From Flavobacterium reichenbachii (GTDB lineage: Bacteria; Bacteroidota; Bacteroidia; Flavobacteriales; Flavobacteriaceae): a stretch of 64,000 nucleotides of DNA. The notes under the pieces were generated by a model. That model did not search any database. It was given only the letters and a program-made list of their open reading frames with translations, and was not told where the DNA came from. Where the stretch lies: contig NZ_MUHF01000012.1 of assembly GCF_002217435.1 (NCBI RefSeq), positions 1 to 64,000 on the forward strand, given 5' to 3'. The position numbers and the translations under genes are program-made. Numbering within the stretch: position 1 is the stretch's first letter; every line of letters starts with the position of its first letter. Positions 9,541-18,180 of this stretch are shown one piece after another.

Positions 9541-9690
9541 GAGGTTATGATTTATTTTGAATATTCTTTTGCAGACAAAGATTGACTTTTTCTGTGTATA
9601 AAAAAAACGGTAAAAATATTTTTCGTGTAGTTTTTTATAGAATTTCTGCTGCGTAAAAGTAGCGCAGCTTTACATTAAAGCCCGATTAGA

Positions 9691-10059
9691 TTATTTCTTT
9701 TCGTTAAGAGCAATTTTCTCCTCCAGATGACGAATCTGGCTCTTCATGCTTTCTATGGTTTCTTTTCTGGATTCTGCGAGGTCTTTGTAATTTATTTCAT
9801 AAACTGCAGCAGATCCTTCCAGTTCAGAATTTGCTGCCAAAGGTTTGATCATCGGACCTTCGCCTTTTATGAGCCATTCGCAGCTGTATTGAGGATAATT
9901 TTGAATAATCTTTACGATCCATTTGGCTTGTATATCGCTTTTGTTTGCTATAGCACGAGACAAAACCCCTTTGCTGGCGCCAATAACCTGTTCTAGTTTG
10001 GTTATGGCTACACCTTCATTTATAGCTAATTGTTTTATGTGATCAAGAATGCTATTCAT
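9691..10059 (-). CDS. XRE/phage-repressor-like regulator
   Basis: 122 residues. Residues 5-65 form a helix-turn-helix of the lambda-repressor type as seen in Flavobacterial phage-like regulators (IKQLAINEGVAITKLEQVIG, then SKGVLSRAIANKSDIQAKW and the CEWLIKGEGPM segment that usually ends such domains). The C-terminal 30 residues (RKETIESMKSQIRHLEEKIA) are a predicted coiled coil, probably for dimerisation. The upstream region carries several AATTATCATC boxes and a 17-bp inverted repeat that could be its own operator. No other phage genes are near. Confidence 0.8.
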   Translation of the reverse strand: MNSILDHIKQLAINEGVAITKLEQVIGASKGVLSRAIANKSDIQAKWIVKIIQNYPQYSCEWLIKGEGPMIKPLAANSELEGSAAVYEINYKDLAESRKETIESMKSQIRHLEEKIALNEKK

Positions 10060-10070
10060 CTGTATAGAAA

Positions 10071-10489
10071 AATTATCATCATCTTACGTTAAGATGAAAA
10101 TTATCATCTTTTTTGTTCCAATATTTGAAACAATGTAAAGAATTGGTAAAAGTAAAACAAAAAATTACAAATTCTATACTTCAACATTTTAGAAATTTTA
10201 TTTCAAAAAAATCATTTTTTAAAGCGCTGAAAAAGATTATAAAACCAATGAATATTGTAATTTTTTTTTAAATGTATTTAGTTGTTTTTAAGAACATAAT
10301 TATCATCAATTGTAATTTTTACAAATCTCGTCGAGAAAGTTATTATAAAAATATGTTTTTTTGTGTTTTGGTTTAATTATTTGTTTTGTAGTTATTTAAG
10401 TGTATTTTATTTCGTCTTTAAAAAAACATAAAAAATAACATTGTAAGAAATTATCTTCATATTTGTTTTGTGTGTTGAAAATTATCACT
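10071..10489. promoter_or_regulatory. cluster of AATTATCATC boxes and a 17-bp palindrome
   Basis: Exact AATTATCATC occurs at 10071-10080, 10099-10108 and 10298-10307; near copies AATTATCTTC and AATTATCACT occur at 10449 and 10480. A perfect inverted repeat CATCTTA-CGT-TAAGATG lies at 10080-10096, between the first two boxes and 20-37 bp before the XRE regulator ATG. The 460-bp gap between the two divergent regulator-like genes holds nothing else visible. Operator function is inferred from position and repetition. Confidence 0.5.
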
Positions 10490-10522
10490 TACACTTGCTG
10501 CGATTTTTAAATCTAATGTATC

Positions 10523-10726
10523 ATGGAAAATTGCAAACCGAAAATTTACAATTCTTATGATTCTCATATTTTAGAAGCCTTGTTTTTAAAATATGGAGTA
10601 TCAAAATATTACATCCGTAAGTGTCTGGCTGGAAATGCACAAGGCATAAAACCTGATAGTATTAAAAAAGATTATCTTATAATGGAAAAGAAGATCAAAG
10701 AAACGATCTCAAAACTTATTGAATAA
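10523..10726 (+). CDS. small helical protein, possible DNA-binding
   Basis: 67 residues, no signal peptide. The segment HILEALFLKYGVSKYYIRKC followed by GIKPDSIKKDYLIMEKKIKE reads like a small helix-turn-helix with a trailing helix, but I cannot assign a family. It is divergent from the XRE regulator across the AATTATCATC-box region, which suggests the two are regulated together. It precedes the surface-protein locus by 360 bp. Confidence 0.55.
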   Translation: MENCKPKIYNSYDSHILEALFLKYGVSKYYIRKCLAGNAQGIKPDSIKKDYLIMEKKIKETISKLIE

Positions 10727-11087
10727 TGTTCTGTATTAAGGCTCTAAAAACTTAAATCCTAATGATATGAAGAGAAAAACTGCATTTTAGTTTAATTAAA
10801 ATACCACTCCGGACTCAAGTTCAAATTAGTCCAAGAGGGCAGACCCAAGAGCTTCTGTTTTAAATAATAAAGCCTGCACATTAGCGGTCAATACCACTCC
10901 AGACCCTAAGATTTTGGTAATGAGTTTACAAATACAAGCTCATCTGGTATAAAAGCGATCTTCCTGATCGTGTACTACAAAAACAATTATCCAAAAAAAT
11001 GTACTGCTTTATAGCAGAATAAAAATAATAAAGAAGCCGCAATTGTGCTGCTTTTAATACATGACCGTACAATTAAATAAATAAAAA
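10727..11087 (+). other. long non-coding leader before surface-protein locus
   Basis: No open frame. Contains two copies of ATACCACTCC followed by a similar (A/G)GAC-C--AAG string, at 10801 and 10891, 90 bp apart, and several small hairpins, e.g. CTGCT-TTAT-AGCAG near 11010 and a GATC...GATC pair near 10970. It may be a structured 5' leader for the gene at 11088 or a decayed repeat. Confidence 0.35.
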
Positions 11088-11690
11088 ATGAATAAATCGA
11101 AATTAACCTCACTACTTTTTACTGCACTGCTTTTTGCATGTTTCAGCAATGTCTCGCATGCACAAACTGGTGTTAATACTCAAACTCCAGATATTAGTGC
11201 CGCACTCGAGGTAAAATCACTAGACCAAAAAACAGGACTGCTGATTCCTCGTGTACCTACTTCTCAAAAACTCCTTATTCCATCGCCTGCCACAGGACTT
11301 ATGGTATACGATACCACGCAGCGCTGCGTTTCGCAAAATGCAGGAACGCCTGCTGTACCAAACTGGATCTGTCTGGGCAGAGACATGCTGACCAGTTTCT
11401 TCTATATGCCGGCTGTAGCGGTAGATGCTTCTGCGGTAACAACAGCCAGCAGAACACTTGATTTGTATGATGTGTATAAATCTCAATTTAATGCACCAAA
11501 AACAGCAAGTACAGGCGCGCCCGGATCTATACCGTTTTATACAAACGATAAATTGTATTATTACGTGACCAACTGCGATACCTCAGTAATTAAAGTAAAC
11601 AGCATATCTGCCACTGGAGTTTTAAATTACGATATTATCAAAGCCGCAGATTATGCCTCGTTTATGAATGTGGTTTTCGTAGTTAAATAA
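11088..11690 (+). CDS. secreted surface protein, GVNT/PDISAAL type
   Basis: 200 residues with a signal peptide (about 1-26, ending ...SNVSHAQ). The next 70 residues (QTGVNTQTPDISAALEVKS, GLLIPRV, PATGLMVYDTTQ) are the conserved N-terminal module often seen in secreted Flavobacterial proteins that resemble tail-fibre or adhesin stalk starts. The C-terminal 90 residues are shared with the gene at 13291: both have YMP, then TRTLDLY/TRTKDLY, then a PKTAS/PKMAS-GAP-IPF run, and end in a VVF/IVF segment. First gene of a likely three-gene unit, 13 bp before the next. Confidence 0.75.
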   Translation: MNKSKLTSLLFTALLFACFSNVSHAQTGVNTQTPDISAALEVKSLDQKTGLLIPRVPTSQKLLIPSPATGLMVYDTTQRCVSQNAGTPAVPNWICLGRDMLTSFFYMPAVAVDASAVTTASRTLDLYDVYKSQFNAPKTASTGAPGSIPFYTNDKLYYYVTNCDTSVIKVNSISATGVLNYDIIKAADYASFMNVVFVVK

Positions 11691-11703
11691 TTAAGAAACA
11701 GAC

Positions 11704-13266
11704 ATGAAAAAGACACTATTATTTTTTACAATATTAATATCCGGTCTTTCTGTACACGCACAGAAAGAAGCTAATAACTGGACATTTGGTTATAATGCAT
11801 TTCTAACATGGAATACCACTCGCAGTTTTCCAGTAACTCCGGTTAGCAGTACGGGTGCTACACTAACCTCTTTAGATGGATTACCAAACTCGCCAAAAAT
11901 GAGTTCAAATCACAACTATGAAGGATGTTTTACCCTTTCAGACTCCAATGGAGCTTTATTGTTTTATTCTGACGGGGTAAATGTATGGGATAAAACCGGG
12001 GCAACTATGACTAACGGTACAGGTTTAGCGGGAGGTAGCTCATCAACTCAGTCGGGTATATTATTTCCTTATCCAAATGTTGCAAATAAGTACGTAGAGG
12101 TTACAATGGGAGAAACAGAGAATAGTAGCCCAAGAATCGCCTACTCAATTATAGATATGACTTTAAGATCGGGCGCGGGTGATGTCGTAGCTGCACAAAA
12201 AAACCAATCTTTCCCCGAAGGTGCTGCTGGACTATTTACAGAAAGTTTGACTTCAATAGCAATTCCCAATACTAAAGACTATTGGGTAATTGCTCCTACG
12301 AAAGTATCATCTCCAAGCACTTTATATGCTTGGAAGTTTACAGCGGCAGGTCCGCAGGCTCCTGCAAAAACTTCTTTAGGAGTAGTAATTAAAGAGGACA
12401 GGACTTCGGGTCATATCAAACTAACGCCTGATGGTAGACATTTTGTCATGACGGTGGGTGGATGGCCTCCATACAGGCTGGTCTATGGTGATTTTGATAT
12501 GAACACAGGATTTGCCAGCAATGTTAAAAATTTTCAATACCCAGGCGATACTAATAATTGGATGATTAGTCCTTATGGTTTAGAGTTTTCACCAAATGGT
12601 AAATTACTTTATGTAAGTTTCGCTGATGCACGGGTTGTAATCTATAACGTTGATGAAATATTTACAAAGCCCAGCTTAGATACAGTTACTCAAAAAAGTT
12701 ATAATTTAGTATTTCCTGCTCCTCCTTACTCAGGACTTGAGGGTATACAACAAGCTGTTGATGGGAGACTGTATATGGTTACTCCTGATCAAACATATAT
12801 GTGGGTTATTGATGATCCCAATAATTTTGACAGCCCAAAGATTTATAAAACGGGAACAGGATTTATATCCGGAGGTGCAACAGCTCAATATGGACTACCT
12901 AACTTTGCGCCCAACTGGTTTAACATGACCCCAGCAGCTAAGAAATTTGCCTGTACAGGGTATGACTATAAATTTACCACAAAGGTAGATATGTCTGGTG
13001 GTATTGATGCCCCTGTAAGCTTAAAAATAGATTTTGGAGATACCAAAAGCACAACTGTTCCTCTTGTTTCAGGACAAACTGATTACCAGATTGCTCATAC
13101 CTATCAAAATTCAGGAACTTATACCGTTATCATTACTCCTGTTAAGAGCGGAGGCGTTACATTGACACCAAGCACGGTTACAGCGTACGTTGTAGATTGC
13201 AGTATCAGAACCAACCCGCAGATCAGGGTAGACCTGCAGAATGTAAATACAAAATCAGGTCTATAG
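11704..13266 (+). CDS. large secreted protein with C-terminal PKD domain
   Basis: 520 residues with a signal peptide (MKKTLLFFTILISGLSVHAQ). Residues about 25-410 form a beta-propeller-like region as seen in related Bacteroidota proteins: repeated strands such as GCFTLSDSNGALLFYSDGV, DYWVIAPTK, GHIKLTPDGRHFVMTVGGW, GLEFSPNGKLLYVSF, QQAVDGRLYMVTPDQ. The C-terminal part has a PKD-type Ig-like domain (KIDFGDTKST ... HTYQNSGTYTVIITPV). No recognisable type IX secretion sorting domain follows; it ends soon after IRTNPQIRVDL. It lies between two paralogous small secreted proteins, suggesting one surface assembly. Confidence 0.75.
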   Translation: MKKTLLFFTILISGLSVHAQKEANNWTFGYNAFLTWNTTRSFPVTPVSSTGATLTSLDGLPNSPKMSSNHNYEGCFTLSDSNGALLFYSDGVNVWDKTGATMTNGTGLAGGSSSTQSGILFPYPNVANKYVEVTMGETENSSPRIAYSIIDMTLRSGAGDVVAAQKNQSFPEGAAGLFTESLTSIAIPNTKDYWVIAPTKVSSPSTLYAWKFTAAGPQAPAKTSLGVVIKEDRTSGHIKLTPDGRHFVMTVGGWPPYRLVYGDFDMNTGFASNVKNFQYPGDTNNWMISPYGLEFSPNGKLLYVSFADARVVIYNVDEIFTKPSLDTVTQKSYNLVFPAPPYSGLEGIQQAVDGRLYMVTPDQTYMWVIDDPNNFDSPKIYKTGTGFISGGATAQYGLPNFAPNWFNMTPAAKKFACTGYDYKFTTKVDMSGGIDAPVSLKIDFGDTKSTTVPLVSGQTDYQIAHTYQNSGTYTVIITPVKSGGVTLTPSTVTAYVVDCSIRTNPQIRVDLQNVNTKSGL

Positions 13267-13290
13267 CCATAATTCATAAAAAAATCGAAG

Positions 13291-13893
13291 ATGAAAACAC
13301 GATTCAATATATACAAATGGGTTTTTTCGGTACTATTTATACTGCTTTCTATTTCTGGGGCTCATGCACAAACTGGTATTGGCACTCTGACACCAGATGC
13401 GAGTGCAGCGCTCGACATAAGCAGTACAACCAAAGGACTTCTTGTTCCTAAAGTTACAACAGATCAAAAAAATGCGATTCCCACTCCGGCTGCCGGACTA
13501 ATGGTTTTTGATACAGAAGAAAATTGTATTTCTGTAAACAACGGAACACCTGACGTTCCAAAATGGGAAAGTGCCTTGTTGGTAAACCGCAAGTCTTTCT
13601 ACATGCCGTCTATCAATATCGAAACCAGTAACACTTTGGTTGGGCAGACCCGTACCAAGGATCTTTACGGACAATATGCCAGCGAATTTGGAAGTCCAAA
13701 AATGGCCAGCGACGGAGCACCTGCAGGGATCCCTTTTTTTGGCAATGCCAAAGACCTGCATTATTATATCACGTATTATGATGAAACTCTAATTCAAATC
13801 ATCAGTCTGGACGAAAATGGACTTTTGACTTACAAAATCCTTAAACCTGCCAATTTTGATTCATACATCAATATTGTCTTTATGCCAAAATAA
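13291..13893 (+). CDS. secreted surface protein, paralogue of 11088-11690
   Basis: 200 residues with a signal peptide ending ...SISGAHAQ. It repeats the module TGIGTLTPDASAALDIS ... TKGLLVPKV ... PAAGLMVFDTEE and the C-terminal domain of the 11088 gene, at clear but moderate identity, and is the same length. Begins 24 bp after the 520-residue gene and is followed by a strong terminator, so it is probably the last gene of the operon. Confidence 0.75.
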   Translation: MKTRFNIYKWVFSVLFILLSISGAHAQTGIGTLTPDASAALDISSTTKGLLVPKVTTDQKNAIPTPAAGLMVFDTEENCISVNNGTPDVPKWESALLVNRKSFYMPSINIETSNTLVGQTRTKDLYGQYASEFGSPKMASDGAPAGIPFFGNAKDLHYYITYYDETLIQIISLDENGLLTYKILKPANFDSYINIVFMPK

Positions 13894-13941
13894 GGATAAA
13901 AACATGTTTAAGTTTTTAGGCATATGATTAAACCAACCTTA

Positions 13942-13974
13942 AAAAGCTGTAAACTTAGTTTACAGCTTTTTTTT
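13942..13974 (+). terminator. intrinsic terminator of the surface-protein operon
   Basis: AAAAGCTGTAAACT at 13942-13955 pairs perfectly with its complement at 13957-13970 and is followed by an unbroken T-run. Lies 50 bp after the stop of the 13291 gene. Confidence 0.9.
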
Positions 13975-14042
13975 ATTGAGAAGCAATAGTTAACCACAAT
14001 CTTGTCATCCTGAGGAACGAAGGATCACACATGGAACTCTGG

Positions 14043-15222
14043 AAAGAAAATGTTTTCGGTAAACCCGACAGGTTTTAAAAACCTGTTAGGTTTTGTTGCG
14101 TAATCTTTGTCGAACTTCTTTTGTGATTCTTCCTTCGTCAGGATGACGGGCGTACTCCGTAAAGAAAATGTTTTTGGTAAACCCGACAGGTTTTTAAAAC
14201 CTGTCGGGTTTGGTTGCGTAATCTTTGTCGAGCTCCTTTTGTGATCCTTTCTGCGTCAGGATGACAGGCGTAATTCTGTAAAGAAAATGTTTTCGGTAAA
14301 CCTAACAGGTTTTAAAAACCTGTCGGGTTTCGCTGCGTAATCTTTGCCGAGCTTCTGGTGTGATCCTTTCTGCGTCGGGATGAGAGGCGTAACTCCGTAA
14401 AGAAAATGTTTTTGGTAAACCCGACAGGTTTTTAAAACCTGTCGGGTTTGGTTGCGTAATCTTTGTCGAGCTCCTTTTGTGATCCTTTCTGCGTCAGGAT
14501 GACAGGCGTAATTCTGTAAAGAAAATGTTTTCGGTAAACCTAACAGGTTTTAAAAACCTGTCGGGTTTCGCTGCGTAATCTTTGCCGAGTTTCTATTGTG
14601 ATCCTTTCTGCGTCAGGATGACAGGCGTAATTCTGTAAAGAAAATGTTTTCGGTAAACCTAACAGGTTTTAAAAACCTGTCGGGTTTCGCTGCGTAATCT
14701 TTGCCGAGCTTCTGGTGTGATCCTTTCTGCGTCGGGATGAGAGGCGTAACTCCGTAAAGAAAATGTTTTCGGTAAACCTAACAGGTTTTAAAAACCTGTC
14801 GGGTTTTGTTGCGTAATCTTTGTCGAGCATCTTTTGTGATTCTTCCTTTGTCGGGATGACAGGCGTAATTCCGTAAAGAAAATGTTTTCGGTAAACCTAA
14901 CAGGTTTTTAAAACCTGTTAGGTTTCGTTGCGTAATCTTTGTCGAGCTTCTTTTGTGATCCTTTCTGCATCAGGATGACAGGCGTAACTCCGTAAAGAAA
15001 ATGTTTTCGGTAAACCCGACAGGTTTTTAAAACCTGTTAGGTTTCGTTGCGTAATCTTTGTCGAACTTCTTTTGTGATTCTTCCTTTGTCGGGATGACAG
15101 GCGTAACTCCGTAAAGAAAATGTTTTCGGTAAACCCGACAGGTTTTAAAAACCTGTCGGGTTTGGTTGCGTAATCTTTGTCGAGCTTCTATTGTGATCCT
15201 TCCTTTGTCGGGATGACAAAAA
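14043..15222. repeat. ten-copy 119-bp tandem array with internal hairpin
   Basis: The string AAAGAAAATGTTTT starts at 14043, 14161, 14280, 14399, 14518, 14637, 14756, 14875, 14994 and 15113: a period of 119 bp (118 once). Each unit has a hairpin whose arms are AAACC-[TA or CG]-ACAGG and its complement, then a GCGTAATCTTTG(T/C)CGA segment and a GTCAGGATGACAGGCGTAA(C/T) segment. Copies differ at few positions; the two-base arm variant switches between units and in several units the two arms no longer match. Upstream, 13994-14022 has the TCATCCTGAGGAACGAAGGA motif, an inverted relative of the unit's tail. Open frames across the array are translations of the repeat. Confidence 0.97.
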
Positions 15223-15323
15223 ATGCAGGTTAATAATATCGGTTGTATACACTCGGTTATATACAATCACTTAAAAACTATTTGTTATTTCTAATTTTGC
15301 TTCAAAGAAAAAAATATTAAATC

Positions 15324-15665
15324 ATGCAAATACAAAATAAAGAACAAGCAGAAAACTTAGTACAATTGATGAGTAAAGTAAATTATTTTACGAAGCTAAA
15401 AACAGAGCATACAATAGGAAATTCGTTTAGTGTATCGCTAAAAGTATCTTCGTATTACGAATTAAATCGTATGGTTTCAGATTTGCTTACAGCAAGTATT
15501 ACGCTGCTTCATCCAGATGCAAAAAGTTTGTCCGGTTTTACAAAAGATAATGCTATTAATGTAATGACTTTGCTGGAAATCGCCCTGCAGTTATTACCAG
15601 AAGAAGAAATGGAGCTGCTGGATGATTTGCATAAGGTTTATTTAAAATCTGATACAAATCTTTAA
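15324..15665 (+). CDS. hypothetical soluble protein
   Basis: 113 residues, no signal peptide or membrane segment. The second half is helical and acidic (VMTLLEIALQLLPEEEMELLDDLHKVYL). Codon use and a clean ATG make it a believable gene. No family recognised. It follows the 119-bp array and converges with the minus-strand gene at 15854. Confidence 0.6.
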   Translation: MQIQNKEQAENLVQLMSKVNYFTKLKTEHTIGNSFSVSLKVSSYYELNRMVSDLLTASITLLHPDAKSLSGFTKDNAINVMTLLEIALQLLPEEEMELLDDLHKVYLKSDTNL

Positions 15666-15763
15666 GATATGGTCTTACCTTCAGCTTAAAATGAAATCCA
15701 GTAAATTCATGACAATTATTTTGAGCCAGTTTTTCTCTTTCTTCATCAGTAACTTTTACTATC

Positions 15764-15853
15764 CTCGCAGTGAAGAGTCGGGAGACCCTTGCGTGCAAAG
15801 ATTGGTTTGTGTTTTGTAAATATAAACAAAAGCGATATGATTTTGCAAAATCC
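15764..15853. repeat. REP/MITE-like element, partial copy
   Basis: Contains GTCGGGAGACCC and then the stretch GTGCAAAGATTGGTTTGTG...TTTGTAAATATAA, shared with the elements at 17305-17447 and 17951-18097. Only the left part of the element is present. Its end meets the stop codon of the 15854 gene. Confidence 0.7.
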
Positions 15854-16783
15854 CTAGCGGTACCCTTTTTTAATCTCGTCCAGGGTTCTATTAAATTTGT
15901 CAAAAACAATTTGTTCAGCCTCATGATTACTTGGTTTCCATTTTTCAATGGTTGTGGTTTTATTCTTATTTTGGTAAGTTTCACTCGAAATTAATGTGCC
16001 TTTTATTGGATCTTTAAAATCAATTTCTGCTTTTGAGTTAAAATAGATTTTTACCATTTTTGGTATTTCCCAAAAGTATTTTGTTTTATTGTCAATGTCA
16101 ATTATTTTGCTTTGGGAGTCTTTTGGGAATAATTTATTTAACCACGATTGTTTTTCGTATTTAGTATAAACAGGAATTGTATTCAGATAGAACTTATAAC
16201 CCTCATAATGCTCTGTAAAATCACTGCTGACAATATAATTGTAATAAATAACAGCCTCAATAGATTGCTGGCTTATAAAACAATCTTTGTCAAATAATGG
16301 CATTTCAATTCTAATTCCGTTAGCATCAAAAAACATTTTATTTTGTCTTTCGGCTATTCGTTTTTGTTGTTTTTCGGAAATTGAAAACCCGAATATTAAA
16401 CCATAAATTATAAATAAAGGAAAAAAAGCAAATATAGAAATGGTTATCCATCCTAATAAATCAACATTCCATTTTAGTTTAAGGGCAAAAAACAGCAATA
16501 AAAACCCTATCATTGAAAATACAGAAAGAGGGAAAATAAAAAAAACAGAAAGCGAATGTTTCATTATCCATCTCCTTAGAGGTACCAATTTTTTTTCATC
16601 ATACCATTTTGAAATATTTTCTTTAAAAATACCTAATAGTGCAATAATTACAAAAATCGTAGGAATTAAATACAAACCCAATGACTTATAGCCGCTTTTG
16701 ATATTAAAAAAGATTACCGATAAACCAAAGATTAGTGTAAAGACACAGACTAACTTCGTAATTGCTTTTTCGTTTAAATTCAT
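15854..16783 (-). CDS. multi-pass membrane protein, unknown
   Basis: 309 residues. Four hydrophobic helices lie at about 8-26, 33-52, 78-100 and 108-130, followed by a soluble C-terminal domain of about 170 residues with alternating strands (IRIEMPLFDKDCFISQQSIE, YKFYLNTIPVYTKYEKQSW). A lysine-rich tail ends the protein. I do not recognise the family. A REP-like element directly follows the stop codon. It shares orientation with the next four genes, but gaps and repeats suggest separate transcripts for some. Confidence 0.55.
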   Translation of the reverse strand: MNLNEKAITKLVCVFTLIFGLSVIFFNIKSGYKSLGLYLIPTIFVIIALLGIFKENISKWYDEKKLVPLRRWIMKHSLSVFFIFPLSVFSMIGFLLLFFALKLKWNVDLLGWITISIFAFFPLFIIYGLIFGFSISEKQQKRIAERQNKMFFDANGIRIEMPLFDKDCFISQQSIEAVIYYNYIVSSDFTEHYEGYKFYLNTIPVYTKYEKQSWLNKLFPKDSQSKIIDIDNKTKYFWEIPKMVKIYFNSKAEIDFKDPIKGTLISSETYQNKNKTTTIEKWKPSNHEAEQIVFDKFNRTLDEIKKGYR

Positions 16784-16817
16784 GCTATTTTTTCATAAAA
16801 AGTATTTTCTTTAAAGC

Positions 16818-17279
16818 TTAATTCGTTACTTCAATTTTGGTTTCTATGTCGAGAGTTTTATTAATTTTTTTTCTGAATAATAAAAATTGTATGGTCGTAA
16901 GAAAGAGATAAAGTATTGAAAAAATGGCAAGCGTTGTCAAAATACTCAAATTGTCTGCTAAAGCATCAATCAATGCCTTAATAATGATAAAAATAACCCA
17001 AAATGATGGTATTCCTACAAATGCTAAAAGAGACCAATAGAAATTATTTCTAATTTTTTCTATCAAATTTAAAAGAATTGCAAAAGAAGAAATAACCATT
17101 GCAATAAGGTATATAAGTGCAAAACCTATATTTAACAGCAGTTCTAAAATCTGGATCAATTCTTCAAAGAAATTCCCATCAAACGTCTTTGTTGCTGCAA
17201 TCACAATTCTATAAATAAAAAATAATGCAATACTGATCAAAAAATTAATGATCCAAAACCTAAATACAATTTTTTTCAT
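16818..17279 (-). CDS. four-helix membrane protein, unknown
   Basis: 153 residues, almost entirely hydrophobic: helices at about 5-25, 38-70 (long, probably two), 80-105 and 115-137, then a short charged tail (FRKKINKTLDIETKIEVTN). No motif recognised. Ends 34 bp upstream of the 15854-16783 gene, so the two membrane proteins are probably co-transcribed. Confidence 0.55.
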   Translation of the reverse strand: MKKIVFRFWIINFLISIALFFIYRIVIAATKTFDGNFFEELIQILELLLNIGFALIYLIAMVISSFAILLNLIEKIRNNFYWSLLAFVGIPSFWVIFIIIKALIDALADNLSILTTLAIFSILYLFLTTIQFLLFRKKINKTLDIETKIEVTN

Positions 17280-17304
17280 TTTTTGTTACGGTATATTTTA
17301 TTCC

Positions 17305-17447
17305 CGATAGCGTAGATTTGCAGTCCGTGCTCACAAAGATTGGTTTGTTCTGTGTATAAATATAATAAAAGCTACATGATTTTGCAGCTTTTGTTTTGAT
17401 GATTTGTATTGTGTCTTATTGTTGCGGGCACGGATTCTAAATCCATA
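17305..17447. repeat. MITE-like inverted-repeat element, copy B1
   Basis: About 143 bp. The left arm starts CGATAGCGTAGATTTGCAG at 17305; the right part has GTTGCGGGCACGGATT at 17421-17436 and a decayed end. The middle (AAAGATTGGTTTGT ... GATGATTTGTATTGTGT) matches copy B2 at 17951-18097. It starts 25 bp before the ATG of one gene and ends 4 bp from the stop codon of the next. Confidence 0.8.
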
Positions 17448-17450
17448 ATA

Positions 17451-17831
17451 TTAATCTTTATAAATTGCTAATCTTATTTGATTATAGCTATTGTTTCTAT
17501 CTCCAAATCTAAATAAATAGGCATTTAATTCTGAAGTTTTCCACTTTATATCATCGCGGAAAGTTTCGTCGTTTCTAATTTTACTGCTTTCAATTTCTTT
17601 TGAAGCTGCCTGACCAATTTTGTCGGAAACTTTTTTTTCAATGGCAGCGAATATTGCTTTAAACTTTCCACTTTCGACTTCTGCCGTATCCGCGACATTC
17701 CATTCATATAAAATTAGTTTGACATCACCTTCTTTTGTGTAGTAATAGGACTTTGCTAATTCAATTGATTTTTCAGTTGCTACTTCAAACTCTTTCGGAA
17801 TTACAAAATTATGATCTTTAAAATCTTTCAA
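17451..17831 (-). CDS. hypothetical soluble protein
   Basis: 126 residues, no signal peptide. The sequence is helical in the middle (KFKAIFAAIEKKVSDKIGQA) with a beta-rich C-terminus (SELNAYLFRFGDRNNSYNQ). Family not recognised. Its ATG overlaps the end of an upstream frame by 14 bp, the mark of translational coupling, but that upstream frame is broken (see 17818-18180). A repeat element lies 4 bp after its stop. Confidence 0.55.
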   Translation of the reverse strand: MKDFKDHNFVIPKEFEVATEKSIELAKSYYYTKEGDVKLILYEWNVADTAEVESGKFKAIFAAIEKKVSDKIGQAASKEIESSKIRNDETFRDDIKWKTSELNAYLFRFGDRNNSYNQIRLAIYKD

Positions 17832-18180
17832 AAAATGCTTTTATAGCATCACACGTTTCATAGTCTTCATTTTCTAAAGCTGCTTTATAAATTTTTCTCA
17901 AGCTTTCAATCGGCGGGTTTATTTTACTTAATGCATTTATTGTTTCTCCACGATAGCGCGGATTTGCAATTCGTGCCCGCAAAGATTGGTTTGTGTTTTG
18001 TAAATATAAAAAAGCTACATGATCTGTATTAGCTTGTTTTTGATGATTTGTATTGTGTTTTATTGTTGCGGGCACGGATTGCAAATCCGCGCTATCGGGT
18101 ATTGGGTGTCGGGAGACGTCGCACAGCGATAAGAACACTTCGTATAGCAGGTTGCAAATCTGCACTAATAAATATTTCAT
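17818..18180 (-). pseudogene. gene remnant fused to a repeat element
   Basis: The open frame of 120 codons is a chimera. Its last 40 or so codons (INALSKINPPIESLRKIYKA, then ALENEDYETCDAIKAFFERF) look like genuine protein, a helical piece similar in flavour to the short UvrB/UvrC-type helix pairs. The first 80 codons are translated repeat DNA: they run through the element at 17951-18097 and an element fragment up to 18160. There is no ATG in frame within the genuine part. The original start is probably lost; expression of the chimera is possible but unproven. Confidence 0.6.
17951..18097. repeat. MITE-like inverted-repeat element, copy B2
   Basis: 147 bp with 32-bp terminal arms at 17951-17982 and 18066-18097 that are complementary at 31 of 32 positions (arm starts CGATAGCGCGG). 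No open frame of its own. The adjacent 18098-18160 (GTCGGGAGACGTCGCACAGC and following) is a fragment of the second element type. Size, long arms and lack of coding capacity fit a non-autonomous mobile element or large REP unit. Confidence 0.88.

Noticed and set aside
11220..11486. Minus-strand frame inside the first surface-protein gene.
   Set aside because: Antisense shadow; the plus-strand product has a signal peptide and a paralogue.
14043..15222. The regular array looked at first like a CRISPR.
   Set aside because: The whole 119-bp unit repeats, including what would be spacers; there are no unique spacers and no cas genes in the window.
15027..15266. Minus-strand open frame of 79 codons in the array.
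   Set aside because: It is a translation of the tandem repeat and includes the hairpin arms; no start context or protein-like composition.
15556..15984. Minus-strand open frame of 142 codons.
   Set aside because: It runs antisense through the end of the 15324 gene, through the REP-like element and into the other frame of the 15854 gene. A short stretch at about 15680-15760 (VKVTDEEREKLAQNNCHEF) looks protein-like and could be a gene remnant, but the evidence is too thin.
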